Source: Pseudomonas phenolilytica
Lineage (GTDB): Bacteria > Pseudomonadota > Gammaproteobacteria > Pseudomonadales > Pseudomonadaceae
DNA: 64,000 bases
Direction: 5' to 3'
NCBI RefSeq assembly: GCF_021432765.1
Contig: NZ_CP058908.1
Location: 2,690,001-2,754,000 of the forward strand
Shown here: piece after piece, positions 54,309 through 63,842 of the stretch
Numbering within the stretch: the stretch's first letter is position 1
How the letters are laid out: each line of letters begins with the position of its first letter
Notes under the pieces: generated by a model
The model's input: only the letters and a program-made list of their open reading frames with translations
Told to the model about the DNA's origin: nothing
The model's database searches: none
Translations under genes and position numbers: made by a program

Positions 54309-55415
54309 TTAGCGCTGGCCGGGGTTCCAGCGGGCGATTGCCGGGTGGTTGTGCTTGCCGGCCAGGGTGCGGTCGATCAGGCGCGAGACCGTCCGGGCCG
54401 AGGCCTCCCAGGAGTAGCGCGCCACGTTGGCACGGCCGACTACGCGCAGGTCGTTGCGCAGGCTGGCGTCCTGCAGCACACGGCTCATGGCCAGGGCCAT
54501 CGAGCGAATGTCCAGCGGGTCGAAGTACAGCGCGCTTTCGCCGAGCACCTCGGGAATCGACGCGGCGCGCGCAGCGATGACCGGGCAGCCGCAGGCCTGC
54601 GCTTCCAGCGGCGGGATGCCGAAACCTTCGTACAGCGAGGGAAACACGAACGCCCGCGCGCCCTGGTATTCCTCCACCAGCTCCTCGTCGCTGAGGCGCC
54701 CGAGCATGCGGATGCGCTGGTTGCCGTTGACCAGGCAGTTGCCGGCGGAAAACACCGAATGCGAATCACCGACGATGCGCAGCTCGGTATCGTCGAAGCC
54801 CTCCAGGCTGAGAAAGGCTGCGACCATCCGCTCGAAATTCTTGTGCGCGTTGGGCGAGGAGACGGCCAGCAGGTACGGCTTTGCTGCGCCCCGGCAATCG
54901 CTCGCGCTGAACGGTCTGAAGCGCGGCGCCACCGCGTTCGGCACCACGCAGATGTGGTCTGCGGGGTAGCCATAGTGCTGGGCGATTTCCCGGCGGGAAA
55001 ACTCGCTGACGGTGATCAGCGCGCGGATGCGCCGCAGCAGCAGCGGCGTCATGGTCTGGTAGAAGCGGCGGAACAGCGGCGAATAGCTCTCCGGGTGGCG
55101 CACGTAGGTGATGTCGTGATGGGTGGCGATCTGGTTGGCGTAGGCCAGCGGGGCCGTGTTGCACAGCGAGACCAGCGGCGGCCGGCCGTTGCGCGCGAGC
55201 CACAGCGGCAGATCCAGCTGCTCCCACAGATGGCCGCGGTTGCGGCCGATGCGGCGCACGTTGAGCTGGGTGGCGCTGTCGCGCAGATGCACGTCATGCG
55301 GTGCCACGAACAGCAGATCGCTGCGCAGCTTGCTCAGTTCGAGGCACAGCTGCTCGGCAAAGCGCTGCACCCCGCGAATCTCCTGGCTCAGGAAACGAGC
55401 GTTGATCACGATCAT
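54309..55415 (-). CDS. Glycosyltransferase family 4
   Basis: A 368-aa GT-B GT4 protein: MIVINARFLSQEIRGVQRFA, TVSEFSRREIAQHYGYPADH, RPFS-like nucleotide segment LLAVSSPNAHKNFERMVAAF, and E-x7-E in FVFPSLYEGFGIPPLEAQAC. Related in style to WbpY/mannosyltransferases that build D-mannan backbones, but specificity is unknown. 58 bp after the GH39 gene. Confidence 0.88.
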   Translation of the reverse strand: MIVINARFLSQEIRGVQRFAEQLCLELSKLRSDLLFVAPHDVHLRDSATQLNVRRIGRNRGHLWEQLDLPLWLARNGRPPLVSLCNTAPLAYANQIATHHDITYVRHPESYSPLFRRFYQTMTPLLLRRIRALITVSEFSRREIAQHYGYPADHICVVPNAVAPRFRPFSASDCRGAAKPYLLAVSSPNAHKNFERMVAAFLSLEGFDDTELRIVGDSHSVFSAGNCLVNGNQRIRMLGRLSDEELVEEYQGARAFVFPSLYEGFGIPPLEAQACGCPVIAARAASIPEVLGESALYFDPLDIRSMALAMSRVLQDASLRNDLRVVGRANVARYSWEASARTVSRLIDRTLAGKHNHPAIARWNPGQR

Positions 55416-55473
55416 GGGGACTACTCCTTCAGAGGCCTGCGCCAGCGATCCGGCGCCGGCAAGACGCAGTGTT

Positions 55474-56784
55474 TCAGCGCGTCGGCGACGCGCGGGTACT
55501 GATGATCTTGGGGAACTCGTTCAGCTCGATGCGCGCCGTGCAGGCCTGACCGGCAGCGGCGCAGTTCCAGCGCACGTCGCTGGCGAAGCGTCCGCGCTGC
55601 GGCGTGGCGGTATCGAGCATCTGCACGTTGCCGGCCCGCCCGCGGGCGCTTTCGATGGCCAGCGTGCGCGGGCGTCCGCCGGTCCAGGCGACCAGCAGTT
55701 CGTCGTCGTCGCGGGCGAAGCGCAACAGCACCACCTCGCCACGGGCGCGGCGCTCGTGGCCGAGCAGTTCGTATTCGCCGACGATCTCGCTGATCGCCTG
55801 CAGCACCGCATACGCCGGTTTGGCCGAGTAGTCGTGGCGCAGCAGGCCGAAGTTGTGCTCGCGCTCGCGGCGATCGGTGCCGTCGTTTCTGAAGTCGTAC
55901 CACCACATGCCCTTGACGTTCGGCAGCGTGCGGGCGAGGAAGTAGCTGCGCGCCAGGTAAGCCGCCTGCAGCGTTTCGCTGACGCCGCAGGCGCCGTCAT
56001 GCGCGGGCCAGGCCATCTCGGTCAGGTACAGCGGTACCGGTCGGCCGGCGGCCACGCTCAGCTGCTGGTCGACCTCGGCGAGCCAGTCGATCCAGGCTTC
56101 GGGCGTGTCGCGCCGCCAGCCGCGGCAATGCACGTACGGATGCAGCGACAGGCCGTCGACCGCTTGCAGCACGCCATGCTCGATCAGCCGCCGGGCGAAA
56201 CCGGATTCGATGCCCTGGGTCGTCACCGCGCCGGCCAGCACCCTGGCGGCCGGATCCTGCTCGCGGATGATGCCGGCGGCGTCGGCGACCAGGCGCGCAT
56301 AGTCCTCGCTGAAGGTGGGGCTGTGCGGGTCTTCCACGTCCCACTCGTTCCACACTTCGTAGTGCGCGACCTGGCCTTTCAGCGCGCCGGCCAGGTGGCT
56401 TACGTAGCGGTTGAACGCCGCGCGCACCGGCTCGCTGCGAGGTTTTTCGCCCTCGCCGTGAAAGCGGTTGCCATAGCCGAGAATGAACAGCGTATCCAGG
56501 CCGTGCCGGCGGTTGTCGGCAAGGTAGCGTTGCCAGGAGGGCTCGATCAGCAGGCGGTTGCGTTCGCGTTCCACGTAGGCCCAGTGCGCATCGGTGCGGA
56601 CCGAGGTGATGCCGGCGGCGCTGGCGAGCGCGCCGGGCTGTTTGCCGGCTACACCTTTGTGCAGCTCATGCGAGCAGACGCCAACGGTAAACAGCGGCTC
56701 GGCGGTCTGTGCCGCCGTGGTCAGGGTGAAGCCGAGCAGGCTGCCGAACAGCGCCAGCGGCAACAGGGCGAAGCAATTCATCAT
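55474..56784 (-). CDS. Secreted GH39-like glycoside hydrolase (PslG-like)
   Basis: A 436-aa protein with a signal peptide (FALLPLALFGSLLGFTLTTA, cleavage near residue 26) and a (beta/alpha)8 clan-A fold. The acid/base Glu147 is in VAHYEVWNEWDVE (NE pair) and the nucleophile Glu256 in PLYLTEMAWP. These suit GH39-like proteins such as PslG, the Psl endoglycosidase. A glycosidase in a polysaccharide locus may trim the polymer or release it from the cell. Start 56784 is the first of two Met codons; it overlaps no other gene and begins 14 bp after the Wzy-like stop. Confidence 0.85.
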   Translation of the reverse strand: MMNCFALLPLALFGSLLGFTLTTAAQTAEPLFTVGVCSHELHKGVAGKQPGALASAAGITSVRTDAHWAYVERERNRLLIEPSWQRYLADNRRHGLDTLFILGYGNRFHGEGEKPRSEPVRAAFNRYVSHLAGALKGQVAHYEVWNEWDVEDPHSPTFSEDYARLVADAAGIIREQDPAARVLAGAVTTQGIESGFARRLIEHGVLQAVDGLSLHPYVHCRGWRRDTPEAWIDWLAEVDQQLSVAAGRPVPLYLTEMAWPAHDGACGVSETLQAAYLARSYFLARTLPNVKGMWWYDFRNDGTDRREREHNFGLLRHDYSAKPAYAVLQAISEIVGEYELLGHERRARGEVVLLRFARDDDELLVAWTGGRPRTLAIESARGRAGNVQMLDTATPQRGRFASDVRWNCAAAGQACTARIELNEFPKIISTRASPTR

Positions 56785-56798
56785 CGGTCTCGTCGTGG

Positions 56799-58097
56799 TT
56801 ACGCCAGGTGGCGGGGATCGGTGATGCGCGGCGTCATCAGGCTGGCCGCCGGTCGTTCGAGCGGGGTGAGCACGTGGGCAATCGCCAGGCCGAGGAACAG
56901 GCTGGCGATGGGCACTTCCAGCACGTCGGTGGCCCAGGCCACCAGGCAGATGCAGAACACTACGCCCAGCAGGCCGCTGCGCACGCGCGGGCCGCGCTCG
57001 TGCAGGCGCAGCAGCAGCGGCAGGGCCAGCAGGTACAGCGCGACGCCGCTCAGGCCGAGCATTCCCCACAGGTACAGCGCGGTGTTGTCGGCGATGGCCA
57101 GCAACTCCAGGCCCGGAATGGGAAACGCCGTGCCGCTGCTGCCCACCGCCCCGAAGCCCGCGCCCCACCAGATCGAGGCCTGACTCGTCACGTTGTCGAT
57201 GAAGTTCGGCCAGCTGTTGACCAGGCGATCGGCGAACGAGGCCAGCAGGCTGTTGCTGACCGCGGCAATGGGGTCGACGCGCAACAGCAGGCTGGCGATC
57301 GGCAGCGCCGCGCCACCCAGCACCGCGAGAAAAAACGCCGTGGCGCTGGCGAAGCGGTACGCGGCGAAGGTCAGCATGAGCAGGGTGACCACATACGCCG
57401 CCACGCTCGACTTGTTGGTGGTCAGCACGATGCCGGCCAGCGACACGCCGTAGAGCAGCACGCGCAGCAGCCGCGAGCGGATGAAGGCAGCGAGAACCAG
57501 GCTGTACACGGCAATCATGACCGACAGGCTGGTGGACATCCGCGCGAAGCCGCCGATGCGGTCGATATCGTCCATTGCCCAGGAGCGATTGCCGCTCAGT
57601 TCGACGTCGCCGAGCATGTAGCTGTAGCCCTTCCACGGCACGCTGATGAGCATGTCCAGCGCGATGCCGACGAACGAGGCGAGCAGGCAGAAGCCGATCA
57701 CCCGGATCAGCAGCGCCAGCTTGCCTTCCAGATACCGGCCGCAGATCACGCCGAACAGCAGCGGGATGTAGATGAACAGCGCGAAGCCGATGTTGGCCAG
57801 CTCCGCGCCGTTGAGCAGCGCCAGCCAGGCCGAGGTCACCAGCGCCAGCAGCACCAGCCAGAACAGCGGCTGCCCGCGGTAGCCGAGCAACTCCAGGCCG
57901 AGCGCGGCCAGGCACGCCATCTTCGGCAGGTAGAGCAGCCAGGACACTCCGGCCAGCGCGCTGTAGTAGCGCAGCGCGCCGGAGAAGGTCTCGGTCAGCA
58001 GCAGTGCGGCGGCGATCAGCGTCAGCAGCGTCGGCTTATCGATCTCGAGCGGATGCGACGCTGGGCGTCGGGCAGTGATCAGCAGGCTCTGGTTCAT
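56799..58097 (-). CDS. Wzy/WaaL-like O-antigen ligase or polymerase family protein
   Basis: A 432-aa membrane protein with about 12 TM helices and a large periplasmic loop (ISVPWKGYSYMLGDVELSGN and onward). It is of the O-antigen ligase/polymerase superfamily. In this locus, with GT genes, Wzc and a flippase, it is most likely the Wzy-type polymerase. Start MNQSLLITARRPASHP at 58097 is within the 3' part of the preceding GT4 gene, a 62-bp overlap that suggests translational coupling. Confidence 0.8.
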   Translation of the reverse strand: MNQSLLITARRPASHPLEIDKPTLLTLIAAALLLTETFSGALRYYSALAGVSWLLYLPKMACLAALGLELLGYRGQPLFWLVLLALVTSAWLALLNGAELANIGFALFIYIPLLFGVICGRYLEGKLALLIRVIGFCLLASFVGIALDMLISVPWKGYSYMLGDVELSGNRSWAMDDIDRIGGFARMSTSLSVMIAVYSLVLAAFIRSRLLRVLLYGVSLAGIVLTTNKSSVAAYVVTLLMLTFAAYRFASATAFFLAVLGGAALPIASLLLRVDPIAAVSNSLLASFADRLVNSWPNFIDNVTSQASIWWGAGFGAVGSSGTAFPIPGLELLAIADNTALYLWGMLGLSGVALYLLALPLLLRLHERGPRVRSGLLGVVFCICLVAWATDVLEVPIASLFLGLAIAHVLTPLERPAASLMTPRITDPRHLA

Positions 58098-59301
58098 GGC
58101 GAATGCTCTTTCCCTGAAGCGTTTTACGCAGGATGGACTGGTACTCATCCAACATGCGTTCCCTATCCAGCAGCGGTTCGACGCTGGCGCGCGCCTGCCG
58201 GCCCAGGCGCTCGCGCAGGTCGGCGTCGAGGTACAGCCAGAGCATGGCGATGGCCAGCGAATGCGGTTCGTGCGGCGAGCAGAGCAGGCCGTTGAGGTTG
58301 TCCTGGATGATTTCCGGCAGGCCGCCGCGCTGGGTGGCGATCACCGGCACGTGGTTGGCGCAGGCCTCCACGGCGACCAGTCCGAAGGGCTCATCCCACA
58401 GCGATGGCACCACCAGCACATCTATCTCGCGCATGAAGTCGTCGGCTTTGCGATAGCCGTGGAAGGTGACCTTGCTTGGGTCGGCCTGGGCCTTGAGCCG
58501 TGCTTCGTAATCCAGCTTGCCGCGCCCGGCGATCTCCAGCCGCGCATCGATGGCCAGCGCCTGGAATTGCTCGATCAGCCAGGCGACGCCCTTGTTCTCC
58601 GACAGGGTGCCGATGTAGCCGAAACGCAGCGGCTGATTCGCCGGGCGCGCCGCCGGCGCGTGCTGCTCGGCATTGGCTTCGCTGCGGTTGTGCACCACAT
58701 AGCGGCTGGCGTGGGGGAAGTAACCGTGGCTGGCGACCCGTTCCAGCACGAAGCGGCTGACCCCGATCACCGCCGCCACCTGCGCCGAGGCGCCGGCGTG
58801 GCGGGTGCGCATGAACCGGCATTGGCCGCATTGCTGCGTGCAGACCTTGCCGTGGTTGAACATGGTGTCCTTGGGGCACAGCAGATAGAGGTCATGCAGC
58901 ACCTGAACGATCGGCACGCCGGCAGCGCTGATCTCGTCCCAGGCGGAGATCGACCAGCCGGTGAGATTGTTGCTGACCACGATGTCCGGCCGCTCCAGCG
59001 CCAGCACGGCGCGTACGTAGCGGCGCATGCGCTGGTTGTAGCGGTCGAGCAGGTGCCAGCCCATGCGCGCGAGGCGGCCGGGACGCTGCTGGGTGTAGTG
59101 CCAGTAGAGGTTGTGCAGACCCGCACGGTAGACCCGCACGTTCTGCTGCACCTGCTGCTGCAGGCCGGCATCCGGTCCGGTTGCCAGCACGGCCACGTCG
59201 CAACCGCGCCGTTGCAGACCTTCGGCCAGCTGGCGCAGCACCACTTCGGCGCCGCCGCCGATGTGTGGCGGATAGAAGGCGTTGAGAAAAAGGATCTTCA
59301 T
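58036..59301 (-). CDS. Glycosyltransferase family 4
   Basis: A 421-aa GT4 enzyme: MKILFLNAFYPPHIGGGAEV at the N-terminus (the glycine loop), LHDLYLLCPKDTMF, VIGVSRFVLERVASHGYFPH and the E-x7-E stretch VVPSLWDEPFGLVAVEACAN. A Cys cluster (CTQQCGQCRF) occurs near residue 175, seen in some GT4 members. The C-terminus overlaps the polymerase gene by 62 bp. Sugar unknown. Confidence 0.87.
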   Translation of the reverse strand: MKILFLNAFYPPHIGGGAEVVLRQLAEGLQRRGCDVAVLATGPDAGLQQQVQQNVRVYRAGLHNLYWHYTQQRPGRLARMGWHLLDRYNQRMRRYVRAVLALERPDIVVSNNLTGWSISAWDEISAAGVPIVQVLHDLYLLCPKDTMFNHGKVCTQQCGQCRFMRTRHAGASAQVAAVIGVSRFVLERVASHGYFPHASRYVVHNRSEANAEQHAPAARPANQPLRFGYIGTLSENKGVAWLIEQFQALAIDARLEIAGRGKLDYEARLKAQADPSKVTFHGYRKADDFMREIDVLVVPSLWDEPFGLVAVEACANHVPVIATQRGGLPEIIQDNLNGLLCSPHEPHSLAIAMLWLYLDADLRERLGRQARASVEPLLDRERMLDEYQSILRKTLQGKSIRHEPEPADHCPTPSVASARDR

Positions 59302-59338
59302 CGGTTCGAGACTCGCTGATGCCGGACAATCCGGCCGT

Positions 59339-59839
59339 TCATGCAAAGCACTGCAGGTAGTGGTTCGGCACCGTGATCTTTTGCTGCCGGTGCAGCAGGT
59401 TGAGCAGGATGATCGAGCGCTGCTCGCCGTCGCTGGCGACGAAGATCGCCTCCAGCTCGCGCAGCCCCCCGCCGCTGATCTGCACCCGCTCGCCAGGGCT
59501 GAACGGCGCCGCGACCATCGCCGGCACGGCAAGGCGCTGGCGCAACTGCTCGATCAGCTCGTCCTGCACCGGAATCGGCTGGCCGCCGAAGCTGACGACC
59601 CGGCTGACGCCGCGTGTGGAGCGGATCGGGTACCAGTTGTCCTTGGCGGGGTCGAGGCGAATGAACAGGTAGCCGGGGAACAGCGGCTCGGCGTGGCGCG
59701 CCGGCTGCTTGCCGCTGGTGGTGTTGCGCAGCGGGCGGTAGCACTCGTAGTGCTGACGCAGCAGGTGTTCTTCGGCGCGCGATTCCTGGCGTGGCTTGGT
59801 CTGGATGAGATACCAGCGCGGTGTGTGGAGCAGTGTCAT
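59339..59839 (-). CDS. RfaH-like NusG-family antiterminator
   Basis: A 166-aa NusG paralogue. N-terminal NGN domain: RWYLIQTKPRQESRAEEHLL, then YECYRPLRNTTSGK and PLFPGYLFIRLD (typical RfaH/NusG pattern); the C-terminal KOW-like domain PFSPGERVQISGGGLRELEA. It likely prevents termination in the long polysaccharide operon in which it lies. The start ATG 59839 is preceded by AAGGACC. A classical ops element for its recruitment is not visible within the window; the promoter lies beyond the right edge. Confidence 0.88.
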   Translation of the reverse strand: MTLLHTPRWYLIQTKPRQESRAEEHLLRQHYECYRPLRNTTSGKQPARHAEPLFPGYLFIRLDPAKDNWYPIRSTRGVSRVVSFGGQPIPVQDELIEQLRQRLAVPAMVAAPFSPGERVQISGGGLRELEAIFVASDGEQRSIILLNLLHRQQKITVPNHYLQCFA

Positions 59840-59886
59840 GTGAGGTCCTTCCCGGTGTGGATCGGCCAGCCTGGCCGGAATGAGGG

Positions 59887-60633
59887 TCATGCCAGGTGCA
59901 GCGTTGGCCTCGTCTCGCGGCCTTCGATCACGCCGAAGCGGTTGAGCATGTCCTTGAGCGTTTCGCGGTCGTTGAACATCAGCACATCGATGATCGACAG
60001 CGACGGCACGAAGGGATGGTTCAACTGCGGATAGCTCAGGTCGTCGTCCATACGCAGGAAGCGCAACAGCAGGCCTTCGGCGCGGAAGCGGGCAGGGCAG
60101 TACAGGTCGATGCCACCGATGGGGTTGAGGTACAGCTCGCCGTCCATGCGCCGGGCGATCTGGATGACGCGGTCCTGCTTGTCCATCACCGGCGGCAGGC
60201 ACAGGTCCGAGCCGCGGAAAATCGGCGTGGTGATGCCCATGTACTGACACAGGCGGCGCAGCGAGTGCTCGGTGAACAGCGCCAGGTTGCGCTCGGGGTA
60301 TTCGAGAATCTCGCGCAGCAGCGGCATCACCTGGTCGCGCTGCGGTGCCTTGGCGTAGGCGTGCTCGATCTTGCGCAGCAGGGTCTGGGCCTGCTGGTCG
60401 AAATCGTCGCTGAGCCAGCGCTGGTTGATGCGGTCGTACTGGTGGCCCTTCTTCAGGGGAAAGGTGATCAGCTTCGGCTGGCCGTCACCCAGAATCCGGT
60501 TGCGATTCATCCATGAGCCCTTTTCGTATTGCAGGTCGTCGCCCAGTACGAATACGTCACTGACGTTGATCAGTTGAAAGTAGCCCAGGTACGGAAACAG
60601 GTACGGTTGCATCATGGCGATGGTGCGGAACAC
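59887..60633 (-). CDS. WbqC-like family protein
   Basis: A 248-aa protein. MMQPYLFPYLGYFQLINVSD and DVFVLGDDLQYEKGSWMNRN are characteristic of the WbqC family, found in O-antigen/EPS clusters, whose activity is not established (a role in modifying nucleotide sugars or amino sugars has been suggested). Cytoplasmic, no TM segment. It lies between wzc and rfaH in the same operon. Confidence 0.85.
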   Translation of the reverse strand: MFRTIAMMQPYLFPYLGYFQLINVSDVFVLGDDLQYEKGSWMNRNRILGDGQPKLITFPLKKGHQYDRINQRWLSDDFDQQAQTLLRKIEHAYAKAPQRDQVMPLLREILEYPERNLALFTEHSLRRLCQYMGITTPIFRGSDLCLPPVMDKQDRVIQIARRMDGELYLNPIGGIDLYCPARFRAEGLLLRFLRMDDDLSYPQLNHPFVPSLSIIDVLMFNDRETLKDMLNRFGVIEGRETRPTLHLA

Positions 60634-60654
60634 GGCGCTTCTCCTTGTGCGTTG

Positions 60655-62865
60655 TCAGGCTTTCTGGGGATAGCTGTAGTAACCGTAGGCGCCGGTGTCG
60701 TACGCCGAATTGGAGGCACGGCGGCGAATGCCGTTGAGGATCGCGCCCTTGAGCAGCACGCCGTTGTGCATCAGGCGGCGCTTGGCAGCCTCGATCTGTG
60801 CGGCGCTGCTGACGCCGAAGCGCGCCACCAGCAGGCTGGTGCCGGCCTGCTGGGCGACCAGCACGGCATCGGTCACGGCCAGCACCGGCGGGGTGTCGAC
60901 GATGACGAAGTCATAGTGCTGCTCGGCTTCCTTAAGCAGCCGGGCAAAGTTGTCGTGCATCAGCAGTTCGGACGGATTGGGCGCGTTGCAACCGCTGGCG
61001 ATGAAATCCAGATTCTTCTGCGCGGTGCGCCGGGTCACCTCGTTCAGCGGCAGCCCGCCGGCGAGTGCGTCGGACAGACCGTGGCGCGGTGTGAGGCCCA
61101 GCACGCGATGCAGGTAACCGCGGCGCATGTCGGCGTCGATCAGCAGCACGCGCTGGCCGCTCTGGGCGATGACCGCCGCCAGGTTGCTGGAGACGAACGA
61201 CTTGCCGACGCCCGGCGTCGGGCTGGTGATCATCAGCACCCGGTTGCGCGCCTCGAGGGTGGCGAACTTGAGGCTGGTACGCAGGCTACGCATGGACTCG
61301 ACTGCCAGATCGGCCGGGTCGATGAGGCTGAGCAGCCGGGCCAGACCGTCGTTCGCCTTGTGTGCTTTTTGCAGTTGCTCCTGACGGCTGGAGAACGGCG
61401 TGGCGGCATACACCGGAATGCCGAGCTTCTCGATCACGTCGGGGCTTTCCACGCCGCGATAGAAGGCCTGGCGCAGCAGGATGACCAGCGCCGAGGCCAG
61501 CAGTCCGAGAAAGATGGCGATGCCGACGATCAGCGGGCGGATTGGCTTGGCCGGCTTCTCGGTGGTGGTGTAGGCATCGTCGATGATGCGCACGTTGCCG
61601 ATGGTGCCGGCGCGCAGGACGTCCTGCTCCTGGGCCTGGTTCATCAGCAGCGTGTAGGTTTCGGTGGTGACTTCCATGTCACGCTTCAACCGCAGCAGCT
61701 CCTGCTGGGTTTCCGGCAACGCATCGACCTTCTTCAGCAGCTGCTCCTTCTGCGTCTGCAACTGGCCGATCTGTTTCATCAGCGTCTGGTAGATCGGGTG
61801 TTCGCGGGTGTACAGCCGGTTGTACTCGACGCGTTTGAGGTTGTGCTCGGAGAGCAGTTTTTCCAGCTCGACGATCTGCTCGAGCACCGATTCGGTCTCG
61901 ATGCTGATGTCCACCGACTTGGCGCTGGTCTGGTAGGCATTGAGCGCAGCCTCCGCCTTTTCCAGCTCCTTGCGCACCAGCGGCAGCTGCGAACGCAGAA
62001 ACTCCAGACGCTGCGCGGCCTCGGCCGAGCTGCGTTCGACGTTCTGGCGTACATAGAGGCGGCCGATTTCGTCGAGCACGGCGGTGGCCTGTTGCGCGTC
62101 GGCGTCTTCCAGCGACAGGTAGATGATCCCGGAGTCCTTGCCGGCTTCGCCGACCTTGAGTCGGTCCTGGTAATCCAGTGCGGTGGTCTGCGCGCGGCTG
62201 CGCACCAGCTCGAACTCGGTGCCGGGACGCGCCAGCAGTTCGCTGATCTGGACCTTGAAGCCACGGCTGACTACGGCCTGGCCCACTTCGCCGCGCAGCA
62301 GCAGGGTTTGTTCTTCATCCAGCAGCCGATAGCCACCGTCGTTCTCGGCGACGAGGGTGAGCTTTTCGCCCAGGTAGGCCGGCGGTACGTCGAGCTGGAA
62401 CACCTCGATCTTCTCGCCGCCCCAGGCAAGGCTGGCGAGGCCGAACAGCGGGGCGGCCAGCGGACCGTCGACGGCCGGGTCGTGCTGCCGCGCGAGGTAG
62501 CCGCCCAGCAGCGGCAGCCGCATGGGCTTGGCGGTGATGTAGAGCTTGAGGTTTTCCACCGTCTTGCCCAGCACGGCGCGCGACTTGAGCAGGGAAATCT
62601 CGGTGACGGCCTGGGATACCGAATCCGGCCGGGGCACGACCTCCGGCACGCCGGTGATACCGGTCTTCTTCGGCTCGATCTGGATCATCGCGGTGGCTTC
62701 GTAGATCGGCGTGGCGACTACGGCGTAGGCGATGCCAAGGGCGGCGAACAGCCCGGTAATGCTGGCGATCAGTCCCTTGTGGTCGTAGGCGGTACGCAGA
62801 ATACCGGCCAGATCGATACGGCTGTCCGTGTCGTATTCCAGCGAGGAGCGGGTCAGTGCAGTCAT
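60655..62865 (-). CDS. wzc: Wzc-type polysaccharide co-polymerase and tyrosine kinase
   Basis: A 736-aa BY-kinase. N-terminal Wzz domain with TM1 (GLIASITGLFAALGIAYAVV), a long periplasmic helical region (ELEKAEAALNAYQTSAK), TM2 (LIVGIAIFLGLLASALVILL), then the kinase with Walker A SPTPGVGKSFVSSNLA, A' motif VLLIDADMRRG and Walker B FVIVDTPPV, and a C-terminal Tyr cluster (YDTGAYGYYSYPQKA). It controls chain length and, by cycles of phosphorylation, polymer export. No matching Wza or phosphatase is in the window. Start ATG 62865, 43 bp after the GT2 stop. Confidence 0.93.
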   Translation of the reverse strand: MTALTRSSLEYDTDSRIDLAGILRTAYDHKGLIASITGLFAALGIAYAVVATPIYEATAMIQIEPKKTGITGVPEVVPRPDSVSQAVTEISLLKSRAVLGKTVENLKLYITAKPMRLPLLGGYLARQHDPAVDGPLAAPLFGLASLAWGGEKIEVFQLDVPPAYLGEKLTLVAENDGGYRLLDEEQTLLLRGEVGQAVVSRGFKVQISELLARPGTEFELVRSRAQTTALDYQDRLKVGEAGKDSGIIYLSLEDADAQQATAVLDEIGRLYVRQNVERSSAEAAQRLEFLRSQLPLVRKELEKAEAALNAYQTSAKSVDISIETESVLEQIVELEKLLSEHNLKRVEYNRLYTREHPIYQTLMKQIGQLQTQKEQLLKKVDALPETQQELLRLKRDMEVTTETYTLLMNQAQEQDVLRAGTIGNVRIIDDAYTTTEKPAKPIRPLIVGIAIFLGLLASALVILLRQAFYRGVESPDVIEKLGIPVYAATPFSSRQEQLQKAHKANDGLARLLSLIDPADLAVESMRSLRTSLKFATLEARNRVLMITSPTPGVGKSFVSSNLAAVIAQSGQRVLLIDADMRRGYLHRVLGLTPRHGLSDALAGGLPLNEVTRRTAQKNLDFIASGCNAPNPSELLMHDNFARLLKEAEQHYDFVIVDTPPVLAVTDAVLVAQQAGTSLLVARFGVSSAAQIEAAKRRLMHNGVLLKGAILNGIRRRASNSAYDTGAYGYYSYPQKA

Positions 62866-62908
62866 TGGGGATCCATCCTGATGGTGCAGTGAAACAGGGT
62901 TTTGTGAC

Positions 62909-63841
62909 TCAGCCTTTGGCCGGTCGCGGGGCCAAGCGCCGCAACAGGTTGAGTGCGAGGTTCTGGGCAACACCACAAAGCGCCTGCAGCTTGCTCAGCG
63001 GCGAGAGAAGCGCGAGGCACTCGCTGGCGACCTGGCCGAGGAAGTACTCGTACAGCTCGCGCTTGCCGATGCGCTGGTAGTAGCGCGCCAGGCAGTAATG
63101 GGCGTGCAGGGTCATCTGGATGCGCTGCCGGCTGGGGCGCATGGAGAAGATGCCGCCTTCGTGAACGCGGTAGGCCGCCGGCTTGATCTCGGCGATGAAC
63201 TTGCCTTTGCCGTGAGCACCGAGCAGCGACCACCAGCAGATGTCCAGCACTTCCACGCCAAGCAGCTCGGGCGGCAACTCCTGCAGCAGGTTGCGAAAGC
63301 ACACGGTCAGCGTGGAGAACGGTCGGCCCTCCATCAGCTCGCGCGCGCTGGCGTCCTGGCGCAACTTGCCGGTGAACTGCGGGCTGCGGATGACGCCCTG
63401 GGTGTTGAACATGAAAGCGTCGTGGTAGGTCAGCACGAAGTCGCGGTGGCGTTCGAGGAAATCCACCTGGATCTGCAGCTTGCGCGGATCGGTCCAGTAG
63501 TCGTCGCCCTCGCAGTAGGCGATGTAGCGACCCGCCGCACGGGCGAACAGCCGCGTGCTGAACGGTACGCCGAGGCTGAACTGGTTCTGCTGCTGGTAGA
63601 TCGGCTTGACGATGCCCGGGTAGCGCGCGGCGTACTCGGCGATGATCGCGGCGGTCGCATCGGTGGAGGCGTCGTCATGCACGATCACTTCAAAAGGGAA
63701 ATCCGTTTCTTGCTGGAGAAAACTCTCCAGGGTCTTCCTGATAAAGGGAGCGTGGTTGTAGGTCAGGCAGATGATGCTCAGCGTCGGCTCGGTGCGGCCT
63801 TGCCAGCGCGACCTGATGGCGTATTCGCTCTTCAATTCCAT
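62909..63841 (-). CDS. Glycosyltransferase family 2
   Basis: A 310-aa GT-A glycosyltransferase: PTLSIICLTYNHAPFIRKTL, VIVHDDASTDATAAIIAEYA and YIAYCEGDDYWTDPRKLQIQ with the DDxW and acidic GDD-like metal motif. Belongs to the polymer assembly operon, between a flippase-like gene and wzc. The sugar transferred is unknown. Its start is 1 bp from the upstream gene's stop (63843). Confidence 0.88.
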   Translation of the reverse strand: MELKSEYAIRSRWQGRTEPTLSIICLTYNHAPFIRKTLESFLQQETDFPFEVIVHDDASTDATAAIIAEYAARYPGIVKPIYQQQNQFSLGVPFSTRLFARAAGRYIAYCEGDDYWTDPRKLQIQVDFLERHRDFVLTYHDAFMFNTQGVIRSPQFTGKLRQDASARELMEGRPFSTLTVCFRNLLQELPPELLGVEVLDICWWSLLGAHGKGKFIAEIKPAAYRVHEGGIFSMRPSRQRIQMTLHAHYCLARYYQRIGKRELYEYFLGQVASECLALLSPLSKLQALCGVAQNLALNLLRRLAPRPAKG

Positions 63842-63842
63842 G

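Noticed and set aside
60529..62892. A 787-codon plus-strand frame opposite wzc and wbqC
   Set aside because: Antisense shadow with no recognisable protein signatures.
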